Positions 9,012 through 15,553 of a stretch of DNA of 21,221 nt are shown piece by piece; within the stretch, counting starts at the first letter, position 1; each line of letters begins with the position of its first letter. The notes beneath the pieces were generated by a model. The model had not been told where the DNA came from and searched no databases. It saw nothing but the letters and a program-made list of their open reading frames with translations. Origin of the DNA: CAZGVV01 sp964529155 (lineage in GTDB: Bacteria > Pseudomonadota > Alphaproteobacteria > Rickettsiales > SXRF01); NCBI GenBank assembly GCA_964529155.1, contig CAZGVV010000036.1, positions 1 to 21,221 of the forward strand, written 5' to 3'. Both the position numbers and the translations under genes were made by a program.

Positions 9012-9237
9012 AGGGTATTATTACATCGGGGAGTCCGGCAACTTCCATTAGCAATGCGCCAGCCATAGATCAATTTATAGTTGCATAGCTTGTGCATCTT
9101 TATGCTTAGATTATACGCTCTATTGTACAAATCTCAGGCACTACACACCGCCGCAAACTCCTGGATTGTGCCTGAGCCGCTAATGGGCTATAGCTATTTT
9201 TCAGGCTAATCCTTATGGAATATGATACCAAAACGGC
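9012..9237 (+). promoter_or_regulatory. Leader region of fur with candidate promoter
   Basis: These 226 bases hold no convincing open frame. A possible sigma-70 promoter is TTGTGC (9090-9095) and TATACG (9112-9117), 16 bases apart, with mediocre matches. The bases between it and the fur ATG would form a leader of about 115 nt containing inverted repeats. No clear terminator is seen after mfd, and no good ribosome-binding site precedes the fur ATG. Confidence 0.3.
9133..9206 (+). repeat. Overlapping inverted repeats in the fur leader
   Basis: CTCAGGCAC (9133-9141) is perfectly complementary to GTGCCTGAG (9168-9176), a 9-bp stem with a 26-nt loop. The right arm also contains GCCTGA (9170-9175), which can pair with TCAGGC at 9201-9206. 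The two hairpins cannot form together. Pairing is seen directly; any regulatory role is inference. Confidence 0.4.
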
Positions 9238-9663
9238 ATGAGTTCACGCATTGAAGACAAATGTATCGAAAAAGGCTTGAAACTAACCGGCCAGCGGCGG
9301 GTTATTGCGCGCGTGTTGTCGGAGTCGATTGACCACCCCGACGTAGAAATGTTGCATCAGCGCGCAACCACTGTAGATCCGAGGATTAGCATCGCCACAG
9401 TGTACCGGACGGTAAAATTGTTTGAAGAAGCGGGCATTACGCAGCGCCATGACTTTGGTGATGGCCGGGCGAGGTATGAAGAAGCACCGGAATCGCATCA
9501 CGATCATTTGATTGACATTAAGTCCGGTAAAGTGATTGAATTTAGCAGCGAAGAAATAGAAAAATTACAAGACCAGATCGCCCGCAGCCTGGGTTACCGG
9601 CTGGCGGGGCATCGCCTGGAACTCTACGGCGTGCCATTGGCCGCCCGTAAAAAAGAAGATTAA
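9238..9663 (+). CDS. Fur/Mur-family metal-responsive regulator
   Basis: This is a 141-residue Fur-superfamily repressor. The winged-helix DNA-binding half shows GLKLTGQRRVIARVL and the recognition-helix segment ISIATVYRTVKLFEEAGI (51-68). The metal/dimerisation half has HHDH at 87-90, then the SGKVIEF strand, H125 and E128. The CxxC that follows HHDH in E. coli Fur is replaced by D and S (HLIDIKSG), as in alphaproteobacterial Fur/Mur proteins, so no structural zinc site of that type is expected. HHDH, rather than an HHH-rich haem motif, argues against Irr. Iron versus manganese sensing cannot be decided from sequence. It probably represses metal-uptake genes. olsB follows after 14 bases. The start lacks a clear ribosome-binding site. 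Confidence 0.9.
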   Translation: MSSRIEDKCIEKGLKLTGQRRVIARVLSESIDHPDVEMLHQRATTVDPRISIATVYRTVKLFEEAGITQRHDFGDGRARYEEAPESHHDHLIDIKSGKVIEFSSEEIEKLQDQIARSLGYRLAGHRLELYGVPLAARKKED

Positions 9664-9677
9664 TCGGCACCTGACCC

Positions 9678-10499
9678 ATGGCAATACCTGAACTCCTCCG
9701 CACGTCGGATATCCTACCCTGCCCGGTACTTGGTTTATTATTGGCAGGCACATTGCAAGTGCGCCTGGCGGCCAATGAAGAAGATATCCGCGCTGCGCAA
9801 GCAGTGCGTTACCGCGTGTTTGTGGAAGAAATGGGTGCGCAAGTATCGGCAGAGATGCATGCCGCCAAGCGCGATTGGGATCATTTCGACGCGTATTGCG
9901 ACCATTTACTGGTGGTGGACCACAAGGGTGATGTGCCGCGCATTGTCGGTACATACCGTTTGTTGCGCCGCGAAGCCATGCGCAAATGCGGAACGTTTTA
10001 CACGGCGGGCGAATTTAATATTCAAGCAATGGAAGCCCACCCTGGCGAAATTATGGAACTGGGGCGCTCCTGCGTGTCGCCAGAGTACCGCAGCCGGGCG
10101 GCGATGCAGCTGCTATGGCGTGGCATCGGAGCGTATGTAGCGCGCTATAAGGTAGAAATCATGTTTGGCTGCGCGAGCCTGGCCGGGGCAGATCCAGCGG
10201 CGCATGCGCAGGCGTTAGCGTATTTGTATCACTATCACCTGGCCCCGCCGGAGCTACGCTTACTGGCGTTGCCGGAGTTGCATGTGAAAATGGATATTAT
10301 GCCCAAAGAATCCGTAGACGCACAAGCCGCCTTCATCGCCCTACCCGCCTTGATTAAAGGCTATTTGCGTTTAGGCGGATATGTCGGAGATGGCGCGGTA
10401 ATTGACAAAAGCTACAATACCACCGATGTAGGCGTAGTGGTAAAAACCGACCTCGTCACCGCAAAATATGCTCAGCGTTACGCACAAGACAGTGTTTAA
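9678..10499 (+). CDS. olsB: L-ornithine N-alpha-acyltransferase (OlsB-type GNAT)
   Basis: OlsB transfers a 3-hydroxyacyl group from acyl-ACP to ornithine, giving lyso-ornithine lipid, the first step of phosphate-free ornithine-lipid synthesis at the inner membrane. The 273-residue product matches the OlsB/'hemolysin-like' acyltransferase family: LQVRLAANEEDIRAAQAVRYRVFVEEMG is the entry strand/helix, DHFDAYCDHLLVVD and GTYRLLRREAM follow, then ELGRSCVSPEYRSRAAMQLLWRGI and the MFGCASLAGADP signature. The C-terminal ~80 residues, with PALIKGYLRLGGYVGDGA, are typical. Gene order olsB-olsA with a 5-base gap supports the assignment strongly. No strong ribosome-binding site is visible; coupling from fur is likely. 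Confidence 0.88.
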   Translation: MAIPELLRTSDILPCPVLGLLLAGTLQVRLAANEEDIRAAQAVRYRVFVEEMGAQVSAEMHAAKRDWDHFDAYCDHLLVVDHKGDVPRIVGTYRLLRREAMRKCGTFYTAGEFNIQAMEAHPGEIMELGRSCVSPEYRSRAAMQLLWRGIGAYVARYKVEIMFGCASLAGADPAAHAQALAYLYHYHLAPPELRLLALPELHVKMDIMPKESVDAQAAFIALPALIKGYLRLGGYVGDGAVIDKSYNTTDVGVVVKTDLVTAKYAQRYAQDSV

Positions 10500-10504
10500 T
10501 TCCT

Positions 10505-11290
10505 ATGGCGAAATTCATCTCGCTTTTTAAGGGTGGATTATTAATGACATGGCTGTTGGCCTGCGTCGGCTTGTGCGCCGTAGTCAAATGGATTAATCCG
10601 CGCAAAACCAATGGGGTGATTCGGCTGTGCTACAAAGGCTTGCTTGCTATTATCGGGTTGCGTGTAGTGGTGGAGGGCCGCGCGGCGACTGAGCGGCCAT
10701 TATTACTGGTGAGCAACCATAGCAGCTATTTGGACGTGATGATTTTGGGCGCATTGCTCGGCCCCCGGTTTACGCCTAAAATCGAAGTCGCGAGCTGGCC
10801 GTTGATTGGCTGGATGGCATCGCGTGGCGGCACGNNNNNNNNNNGGTTGACTGATTGCGTGTTCATTGACCGGCGGCTGAGCAAGACGCATGAAAACCGG
10901 GCGGATTTGGAAAAAGCAGCAGCAGAGGGCGCATTGATCTCCTTATTTCCCGAAGGCACGACCAATGACGGCAAGCATTTACTGCCATTTCGTTCGTCGT
11001 ATTTTGGACTGGCTAATATGGAATTTGCCGGCAAACGCATGACGGTGCAACCGGTGGCTATTACCTACACGCACATCCGTAACCTGCCGGTGGACAGTTC
11101 GCAGCGCCATAAGCTGGCCTGGTATGGAGACATGGACTTTGTGCCGCATTTAGCGGAAGTGCTGCGCTTGGGAACAATTCAAGCCAGGGTGACATTTTGC
11201 CCGCCTATCGCCCCCGCAGGACCCCTGGACCGGAAAACCTTGGCATCACTATGTAACGATTTGATTTCAAAAGAAATATCTAGTAGTTAA
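10505..11290 (+). CDS. olsA: Lyso-ornithine lipid O-acyltransferase (PlsC family), with sequence gap
   Basis: OlsA acylates lyso-ornithine lipid to finish ornithine-lipid synthesis; the same fold makes phosphatidic acid in PlsC. The N-terminal ~30 residues are a membrane segment (LLMTWLLACVGLCAVVKWI). Acyltransferase motif I is NHSSYLD (HX4D) around residues 72-78, motif II lies in FIDRRLSK, and motif III is FPEGTT. Ten undetermined bases (10835-10844) fall at codons 111-114, so about seven residues there (four unknown plus LTD) interrupt a region that normally runs GT-VFIDR without a break. The frame is kept across the gap. Start ATG 10505 is five bases after olsB. PlsC itself is an alternative, but the olsB context favours OlsA. 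Confidence 0.85.
   Translation: MAKFISLFKGGLLMTWLLACVGLCAVVKWINPRKTNGVIRLCYKGLLAIIGLRVVVEGRAATERPLLLVSNHSSYLDVMILGALLGPRFTPKIEVASWPLIGWMASRGGTXXXXLTDCVFIDRRLSKTHENRADLEKAAAEGALISLFPEGTTNDGKHLLPFRSSYFGLANMEFAGKRMTVQPVAITYTHIRNLPVDSSQRHKLAWYGDMDFVPHLAEVLRLGTIQARVTFCPPIAPAGPLDRKTLASLCNDLISKEISSS
10835..10844. other. Assembly gap (10 N)
   Basis: Ten consecutive undetermined bases lie inside olsA. A run of exactly ten N usually marks a scaffold join rather than measured unknown bases. The neighbouring bases up to 10855 are suspect as well. Confidence 0.99.
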
Positions 11291-11301
11291 TGGTTCTTTA
11301 A
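11287..11301 (+). promoter_or_regulatory. Candidate CtrA binding box (TTAA-N7-TTAA)
   Basis: TTAA at 11287-11290 and TTAA at 11298-11301 are separated by exactly seven bases, the full CtrA consensus spacing known from Caulobacter and relatives. The site begins in the olsA stop codon and lies 47 bases before the ATG of a flagellar rod-like gene, a plausible target class. A chance match is possible: I estimate about 0.3 such matches in a window this size. Confidence 0.4.
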
Positions 11302-11325
11302 GTATGCTCAGTTACACTTAAACCA
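11291..11325. repeat. Inverted repeat between olsA and the FlgC-like gene
   Basis: TTAAGT (11298-11303) pairs with ACTTAA (11316-11321) around a 12-base loop, and TGGT (11291-11294) pairs with ACCA (11322-11325) after a three-base bulge on the left arm. There is no T-run after it, so it is not a standard terminator. It overlaps the candidate CtrA box. Confidence 0.35.
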
Positions 11326-11348
11326 TTCACATTACGGAAGGGTTTCTT

Positions 11349-11672
11349 ATGACACTCGCCATTAATGCCAGTATCTCAGGATTAAACGCTGCCAGCACAC
11401 GCGTAAGCGTGGCAGCCAATAATTTGGCGAATCAATCCAGTGTAAATACGAATACGGATGGTGTAGCAAAACCCTATACCGCGAAACAAGCCGTACAAAC
11501 ATCGCAGGCGGGTGGCGGAGTGGATGTTACTATCCAGCAGACCAATGATGTCCCCGATACAGCCCAGCAATTGATTGACGCAAAAATCGCTTCCTATGAT
11601 TTCAAAGCCAATCTGAAGGCCATTCAGGTGCAGGACGATTTGGTGAAGAATGCCCTCAATATCATCGCCTGA
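11349..11672 (+). CDS. Short flagellar rod-like protein (FlgC-like)
   Basis: The 107-residue product has both signature ends of flagellar axial proteins. The N-terminal rod motif SISGLNAASTRVSVAANNLAN lies at about 8-28. The C-terminal amphipathic helix is QQLIDAKIASYDFKANLKAI plus QVQDDLVKNALNIIA. Between them is only a short, Gln/Val-rich segment. FlgC proper is about 135-140 residues, so this is a shortened relative and may not be the true proximal-rod FlgC. GGAAGG sits about 7 bases before the ATG, a strong ribosome-binding site, and a CtrA-like box precedes it. It stands alone, 3.4 kb from fliEQR, followed after five bases by a PAS_5 gene. Such proteins are exported by the flagellar type III system and polymerise in the periplasm. 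Confidence 0.7.
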   Translation: MTLAINASISGLNAASTRVSVAANNLANQSSVNTNTDGVAKPYTAKQAVQTSQAGGGVDVTIQQTNDVPDTAQQLIDAKIASYDFKANLKAIQVQDDLVKNALNIIA

Positions 11673-11677
11673 ATCCT

Positions 11678-12115
11678 ATGCACAATTCAAATGACACACG
11701 GCGTATGCACGAAAAAGTGCAGTACTATTGGCAGGACTTAAAAGGTCCGCGCCTGTATCCAACACGACAGGAAATTGAACCGATTGTCATTAAAGATGCA
11801 TGGGATTGGTGTTTTATTGCCGATGTACAAAAGCTGACCGAACACGGCTTTCGTTATGAATATGTCGGGCCTGAACTAACGGAAATATATGGCGCACATC
11901 TCACCCATACTGACCGCTTTAGCAGAAAAACCGGGCCTGATATTGATATGGCGGAGTATTTTAGCGAGATCACCGAAAGCGGCGAGCCGCTGGTGTATAC
12001 GTCTGAATTTAATACCCTGAAGCAAGCAACGATTAAATATCGCTGCTGCCTGCTACCGCTCGGACGTGACCGGGTGGAATATATTCTTGGCTGCATGCGC
12101 TGGAAAGCAGTGTAA
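11678..12115 (+). CDS. PAS_5-type (formerly DUF1457) sensory protein
   Basis: The 145-residue protein fits the alphaproteobacterial PAS_5 family. It opens with VQYYWQDLKGPRLYPTRQEI, then has IEPIVIKDAWDWCFIADV, and the FRYEYVGPELTEIYGAHLT strand-helix unit that typifies these PAS folds. The remainder (PLVYTSEFNTLKQATIKYRCCLLPLG...EYILGCMRW) supplies the closing beta strands. No output domain is attached, so it either works through a partner or is a stand-alone ligand sensor. I see no signal peptide or membrane segment, so it should be cytoplasmic. It starts five bases after the FlgC-like gene and ends five bases before the next gene, suggesting one transcript. The ligand is unknown. Confidence 0.75.
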   Translation: MHNSNDTRRMHEKVQYYWQDLKGPRLYPTRQEIEPIVIKDAWDWCFIADVQKLTEHGFRYEYVGPELTEIYGAHLTHTDRFSRKTGPDIDMAEYFSEITESGEPLVYTSEFNTLKQATIKYRCCLLPLGRDRVEYILGCMRWKAV

Positions 12116-12120
12116 ATCCC

Positions 12121-12450
12121 ATGAACGTTCAATCACCGACTGACAGATCGTTTCAATCCATTCCTTTTCCGGTTCGGTCTTTTGGTGGCCTTCTGGTATG
12201 CCGCTACATGATTTTCAGTTCGCCAAAAGAGCATGTGGAAGTCGAGGCTGAAACTGCAGCGGAAGCGCTTAAAAAAAGCGGGTGCAAAGAAGCCTATCGT
12301 ATCGTACGCTATATGCCAGAACGTGAAGTGTTAATTGATACGGCAAATATGTTAAGCAATATGTCCAATCCCGCTGCCGCCCTGGCCGCCGCTGATGTGC
12401 CTTCGGCAACAGCTGAAGCAACGCCCGTAGATACACACGATGCAGCCTGA
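12121..12450 (+). CDS. Hypothetical protein, 109 residues
   Basis: I do not recognise the family. The central part (about residues 20-75) looks like a compact alpha/beta domain: LLVCRYMIFSSPKEHVEVEA is followed by an Ala/Glu-rich helix (AETAAEALKKSG) and then EAYRIVRYMPEREVLID. The last ~30 residues are an Ala/Pro/Thr-rich, probably disordered tail. There is no signal peptide or membrane helix. The coding call is supported by tight packing in a plus-strand run: five bases after the PAS_5 gene, and an 11-base overlap with nnr, whose ATG lies inside its final codons. Base composition matches its neighbours. Confidence 0.7.
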   Translation: MNVQSPTDRSFQSIPFPVRSFGGLLVCRYMIFSSPKEHVEVEAETAAEALKKSGCKEAYRIVRYMPEREVLIDTANMLSNMSNPAAALAAADVPSATAEATPVDTHDAA

Positions 12451-13897
12451 GCTGCTTACGGCCGCTCAAATTCGGCAGGCAGATCGAATAGCAGCCTCCT
12501 CCTCTCTTTCTGTATCCATGCTCATGGAACGCGCTGGATGCGCAATTGCTGATAGTATTTGCGCCCGTTACGCGCCGCGCCCAACATTGGTATTATGCGG
12601 CAGTGGCAATAATGGCGGTGACGGTTATGTGGTGGCGCGCCTGCTGAAAGAGCGCGGCTGGCCGGTTTCGGTGGCCCGAATATCCGATCACCCCCCTTGC
12701 CCGGATACAATAAGTGCACGTGCGGCGTGGATCAATGCGGGGGGAACGCATATGATGTTTTCACCGCAGATGCTGGAACATTGCACATTATGCGTGGATG
12801 CGATGTTTGGAGTCGGACTTACGCGCGCACCGGAAGGTTTGGCGGCAGAGGCCATTGCAGCGCTGGCAAAACGTGGAATTCCGGTCGTGGCAGTAGATAT
12901 GCCAAGCGGCGTAGCTTCCGATACAGGCGCTGTTTTAGGAAATGCGATCAACGCTACGCTTACGGTAACCCTGTTTCGCGCAAAGCCTGGCTTGTTTTTG
13001 TTACCCGGAAAAACGCATGCGGGTGACGTAGTAGTAGCCGATATTGGCATTCCAGACAGCCTGCTGAGCGAGATTGCGCCGCGCTATGCGCTGAATATGC
13101 CGGCACTCTGGCGAAACACTTTTCCTACACTTACCACGGCGACACATAAATATACGCGTGGCCACGCACTGGTGATGGGTGGCGGTATGGCAAGTTCAGG
13201 TGCGGCGAAACTGGCGGCGATGGCGGCGCTGAAAGTAGGCGCTGGCTTAGTGAGTATCGGCTGCGTACCAGAAGCATTGCCGGTGTATGGCGCAACACTA
13301 CTTTCTATCATGACCAAGCCGGTACAAGATGATGTGGCATTCAGCACGTTAATTTCGGATACGCACATAACGGCACTATTGGTAGGGCCGGGAAATGGCG
13401 TCAATTATATTACGCGCGCGCGCGCGCTTGCTGCTTTATCAACACGAAAGCCATGCGTTGTTGATGCCGATGCCCTGAGTGTGTTTGCGGATGATCCCAC
13501 GCAGTTATTTTCAGCACTGCACGCTCAGGCGGTACTGACGCCGCATGAGGGTGAATTCGCACGGTTATTTAACGTGCGGGGCAGCAAAATGGAACGCGCC
13601 CTTGCCAGTGCAAAGCAAGCAGGTTGTGTGGTATTATTGAAAGGAAGCGACACCATTATTGCCCACCCGGATGGACGCGCCGTGATCAACGCCAATGCTC
13701 CACCGTGGCTTGCAACGGCGGGAACCGGGGACGTATTGGCCGGGCTTATTACAGGCCTGATGGCACAAAAAATGCACACGTTTGACGCCGCATGTGCAGC
13801 CACATGGCTGCACGGCGAAGCGGCAAACCAGTTAGGCCGGGGGTTGATTGCGGAGGAATTACCAAGCGCAGTAGGCGCGCTGCTTAAGAGCGTGTGA
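12440..13897 (+). CDS. nnr: Bifunctional NAD(P)H-hydrate epimerase / ADP-dependent dehydratase
   Basis: Nnr repairs NADHX and NADPHX, the damaged hydrated forms of the coenzymes. The N-terminal YjeF_N domain (about 1-210) epimerises the R and S forms and shows GSGNNGGDGYV (54-64), CVDAMFGVGL and VVAVDMPSGVASDTG. The C-terminal ribokinase-like YjeF_C domain (about 230-485) dehydrates the S form using ADP and shows HALVMGGG, LLVGPGNG, VVDADALSVF, LTPHEGEFARLF, VLLKGSDTII and NAPPWLATAGTGDVLAGLITGL. At 485 residues it is a normal full-length fusion. The start overlaps the preceding gene by 11 bases without its own ribosome-binding site, implying coupling. A 15-base CG tract (13413-13427) lies in the C-terminal domain. 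The stop codon lies inside the left arm of a long palindrome. Confidence 0.95.
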   Translation: MQPELLTAAQIRQADRIAASSSLSVSMLMERAGCAIADSICARYAPRPTLVLCGSGNNGGDGYVVARLLKERGWPVSVARISDHPPCPDTISARAAWINAGGTHMMFSPQMLEHCTLCVDAMFGVGLTRAPEGLAAEAIAALAKRGIPVVAVDMPSGVASDTGAVLGNAINATLTVTLFRAKPGLFLLPGKTHAGDVVVADIGIPDSLLSEIAPRYALNMPALWRNTFPTLTTATHKYTRGHALVMGGGMASSGAAKLAAMAALKVGAGLVSIGCVPEALPVYGATLLSIMTKPVQDDVAFSTLISDTHITALLVGPGNGVNYITRARALAALSTRKPCVVDADALSVFADDPTQLFSALHAQAVLTPHEGEFARLFNVRGSKMERALASAKQAGCVVLLKGSDTIIAHPDGRAVINANAPPWLATAGTGDVLAGLITGLMAQKMHTFDAACAATWLHGEAANQLGRGLIAEELPSAVGALLKSV

Positions 13898-14017
13898 CGA
13901 TTTCGCTGCGGCGTAGCGACCGAATTTTCAAGACCCAGAGTGCAGCGTACGTCTGTACGTGAGCACAGGAAGCTTGGAAATTCGGTATGTGCAGCCCGCT
14001 GCAGTAGAAATCGTCAC
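13894..14017. repeat. Long imperfect palindrome, copy 1 (between nnr and fliR)
   Basis: The element is 124 bases long. Its ends are a perfect 11-base inverted repeat: GTGACGATTTC (13894-13904) and GAAATCGTCAC (14007-14017). Further in, CGAATTTTCAAG (13921-13932) pairs with CTTGGAAATTCG (13972-13983) with one wobble, and near the centre GTGC/GCAC and CGTAC/GTACG pair. The centre (13935-13973) is 33/39 identical to a second element at 16965-17003. It fills the gap between two convergent genes, covering the nnr stop and ending five bases from the fliR stop. It may act as a two-way terminator or as a dispersed palindromic repeat. Confidence 0.8.
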
Positions 14018-14022
14018 AGGCT

Positions 14023-14787
14023 CTACGGCACATTGGGGAAATTGGTGAAGCTGTCGTCAATGTAATGCATATACCACAACATGCTGCCACTGATGGTGAC
14101 CATTAATACCAGGAAACTCAGCAGAATTTGCGGGGACATCAGCACGAAGAAAATTTGTACGCCCGGCATCAAACGAGACAATACGCCCGCACCTAAATAG
14201 AGAATAATCCCTATCGCGATTTGCGGCGCAGCAATTTGCAGCCCAACACCAAATGCACGGCTGAAGGTGGAAGCCATAAAATTGACCATATCGCCAAGCA
14301 TAGGCAGGTGACCGGCGGGGAATACGTCATAGCTGGCGTTTAGAGCAGCAAGTAAAACGTGGTGCAAATCAAAGGCAAACAGCAGGGTAACGGCGGTGAC
14401 GGAAAGCAAGTTAGTAACCGCAGTGGTTTGCCCGGTTTCTCCTATATCAAAAATAAGCGCGCTGGCGAGGCCGGATTGGGTGGCAATCACCGCCCCTGCC
14501 GTGTTCACCGCGCTGATGAGCAAACGTGCCGATACACCCATAAAAATACCAACAATGATTTCACCCACTACTTCAACAACCAAATCACCCACCACCGTGG
14601 GCGGATGCGGCAAATAAGGCTTAAGCACGGGAGCCAGTAACACGCTAATGGATAAGGCCAGCAACAGGCGAATACGCGGGGAAACATATGGCTCGCCAAT
14701 ACCCGGCAACAGCATGATGGCAGAACCCATGCGGCAAAACACAAGAAAAAAGGCGAATACTTCACTCGCCAGCCATTGGTCGAGCAT
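14023..14787 (-). CDS. fliR: Flagellar biosynthesis protein FliR
   Basis: FliR is an inner-membrane component of the flagellar type III export gate, assembling with FliP and FliQ. The 254-residue protein is almost wholly hydrophobic with about six membrane segments, for example FAFFLVFCRMGSAIMLLPG at 11-29, and LLLALSISVLLAPVL. Family hallmarks include RMGSAIMLLPGIGEPYVSPRIR near the N-terminus, VVGEIIVGIFMGVSARLL, the GxxIxxQ-like segment AGAVIATQSGLASALIFD, and the C-terminal MPGVQIFFVLMSPQILLSF. A very strong ribosome-binding site (AAGGAGGTAAT) precedes the ATG. It follows fliQ by 11 bases. flhB, which commonly comes next, is absent; nnr is convergent instead. Confidence 0.95.
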   Translation of the reverse strand: MLDQWLASEVFAFFLVFCRMGSAIMLLPGIGEPYVSPRIRLLLALSISVLLAPVLKPYLPHPPTVVGDLVVEVVGEIIVGIFMGVSARLLISAVNTAGAVIATQSGLASALIFDIGETGQTTAVTNLLSVTAVTLLFAFDLHHVLLAALNASYDVFPAGHLPMLGDMVNFMASTFSRAFGVGLQIAAPQIAIGIILYLGAGVLSRLMPGVQIFFVLMSPQILLSFLVLMVTISGSMLWYMHYIDDSFTNFPNVP

Positions 14788-14798
14788 ATTACCTCCTT

Positions 14799-15071
14799 TT
14801 ATTCGGATTCAACGTGCTCAATACGAACGGCCATGCGCTCCGTAAAATCGATCAGCGTATTGACCATGAACGGTAACACCAGCACCAGAGTCAACAGCAA
14901 GGCAATGATTTTGGGGACGAACGTGAGCGTGGATTCCTGGATTTGCGTAAGCGCTTGCAGCAGTGAAATGATAAGACCGACCACCAGCGCCACCAGCATG
15001 GGCGGCGCACCGACGAGTAATAAGACGTAAATCCCCTCGCGGATGACTTCGATAAAGGCTTGGGGATTCAT
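14799..15071 (-). CDS. fliQ: Flagellar biosynthesis protein FliQ
   Basis: FliQ is a small export-gate subunit that wraps around FliP-FliR in the flagellar type III apparatus. The 90-residue product has the standard two transmembrane hairpins, VLLLVGAPPMLVALVVGLIISLLQA (about 16-40) and IIALLLTLVLVLPFMVNTLIDF (about 55-76), joined by the conserved ALTQIQESTLTFVPK linker. It lies 17 bases after fliE and 11 bases before fliR, so the three genes form one operon. An AAGG about 14 bases ahead of the ATG is a weak ribosome-binding site. Confidence 0.95.
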   Translation of the reverse strand: MNPQAFIEVIREGIYVLLLVGAPPMLVALVVGLIISLLQALTQIQESTLTFVPKIIALLLTLVLVLPFMVNTLIDFTERMAVRIEHVESE

Positions 15072-15088
15072 AGGCTTTGAAGACCTTG

Positions 15089-15418
15089 CTAAATAGGCAT
15101 GCCTACAATGGATTGGTACGCTGAGATGACCTTATCCCGCACCGCGACAATGGTATCAAGGGTTAGTTCGGCGTTGGTAATGGCCGTCACCAGGTTGGTG
15201 AGGTCCCCCTTCCCGCTGAGTGACTGGAGCTGCGCGGTTTCCGCCGTGTGCTGGGCATTAGCAGTGCTGCCCAATGTCTGCGAGAGCATCTGGGCGAAGC
15301 TTGAACCACCTCCCGCATTACCGCTGGTGACGTCCGGGGTTTCGGCATCGCCTAACCCCTGCAGCATTTTTGCCTGGGCTTGATAAGCATTCAGGGCTTG
15401 GGAAAAAGCGACAGTCAT
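15089..15418 (-). CDS. fliE: Flagellar hook-basal body complex protein FliE
   Basis: FliE joins the MS ring and export gate to the rod and is the first axial protein to be exported. I take the ATG at 15418 (109 aa, the normal size), with GAAGGA about 9 bases upstream; the frame remains open upstream but without family similarity. The N-terminus is FSQALNAYQAQAKML, the middle is a Gly/Ser-rich linker followed by SSFAQMLSQTL, and the C-terminal half shows the diagnostic GKGDLTNLVTAITNAELTLDTIVAVRDKVISAYQSIVGMPI pattern in which two helices pack as in rod proteins. It heads the fliE-fliQ-fliR operon. In many alphaproteobacteria flgB and flgC precede it, but here the upstream neighbour is divergent miaB. 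Confidence 0.92.
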   Translation of the reverse strand: MTVAFSQALNAYQAQAKMLQGLGDAETPDVTSGNAGGGSSFAQMLSQTLGSTANAQHTAETAQLQSLSGKGDLTNLVTAITNAELTLDTIVAVRDKVISAYQSIVGMPI

Positions 15419-15454
15419 GGGCAAAATCCTTCGAGAGGCGGAAATATTTGCCTT

Positions 15455-15482
15455 ATTATACGCGAAATCACCGAGAGAACAA
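15455..15482 (-). promoter_or_regulatory. Candidate sigma-70 promoter for fliEQR
   Basis: On the minus strand a perfect TATAAT occupies 15455-15460, with TTGTTC 16 bases upstream (15477-15482). The -10 end is 37 bases before the fliE ATG, a sensible leader length. The -35 match is only partial, and I found no sigma-54 or CtrA-type motif in this divergent gap. Confidence 0.5.
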
Positions 15483-15553
15483 CGGGCAAAAATTTCCCGG
15501 TACGCAATGGAGCAAATCTTGATTATCGTAAGCAATTAGCCTATAAGCGGCGC

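Noticed and set aside
13894..14017. tRNA or other structured RNA gene in the nnr-fliR gap
   Set aside because: The fold is one long hairpin with no cloverleaf, anticodon loop or CCA-type end.
15380..15553. Upstream in-frame ATG for miaB
   Set aside because: The extra 58 residues overlap fliE on the other strand and do not resemble MiaB, which begins with the KTYGCQMN segment right after the chosen ATG.
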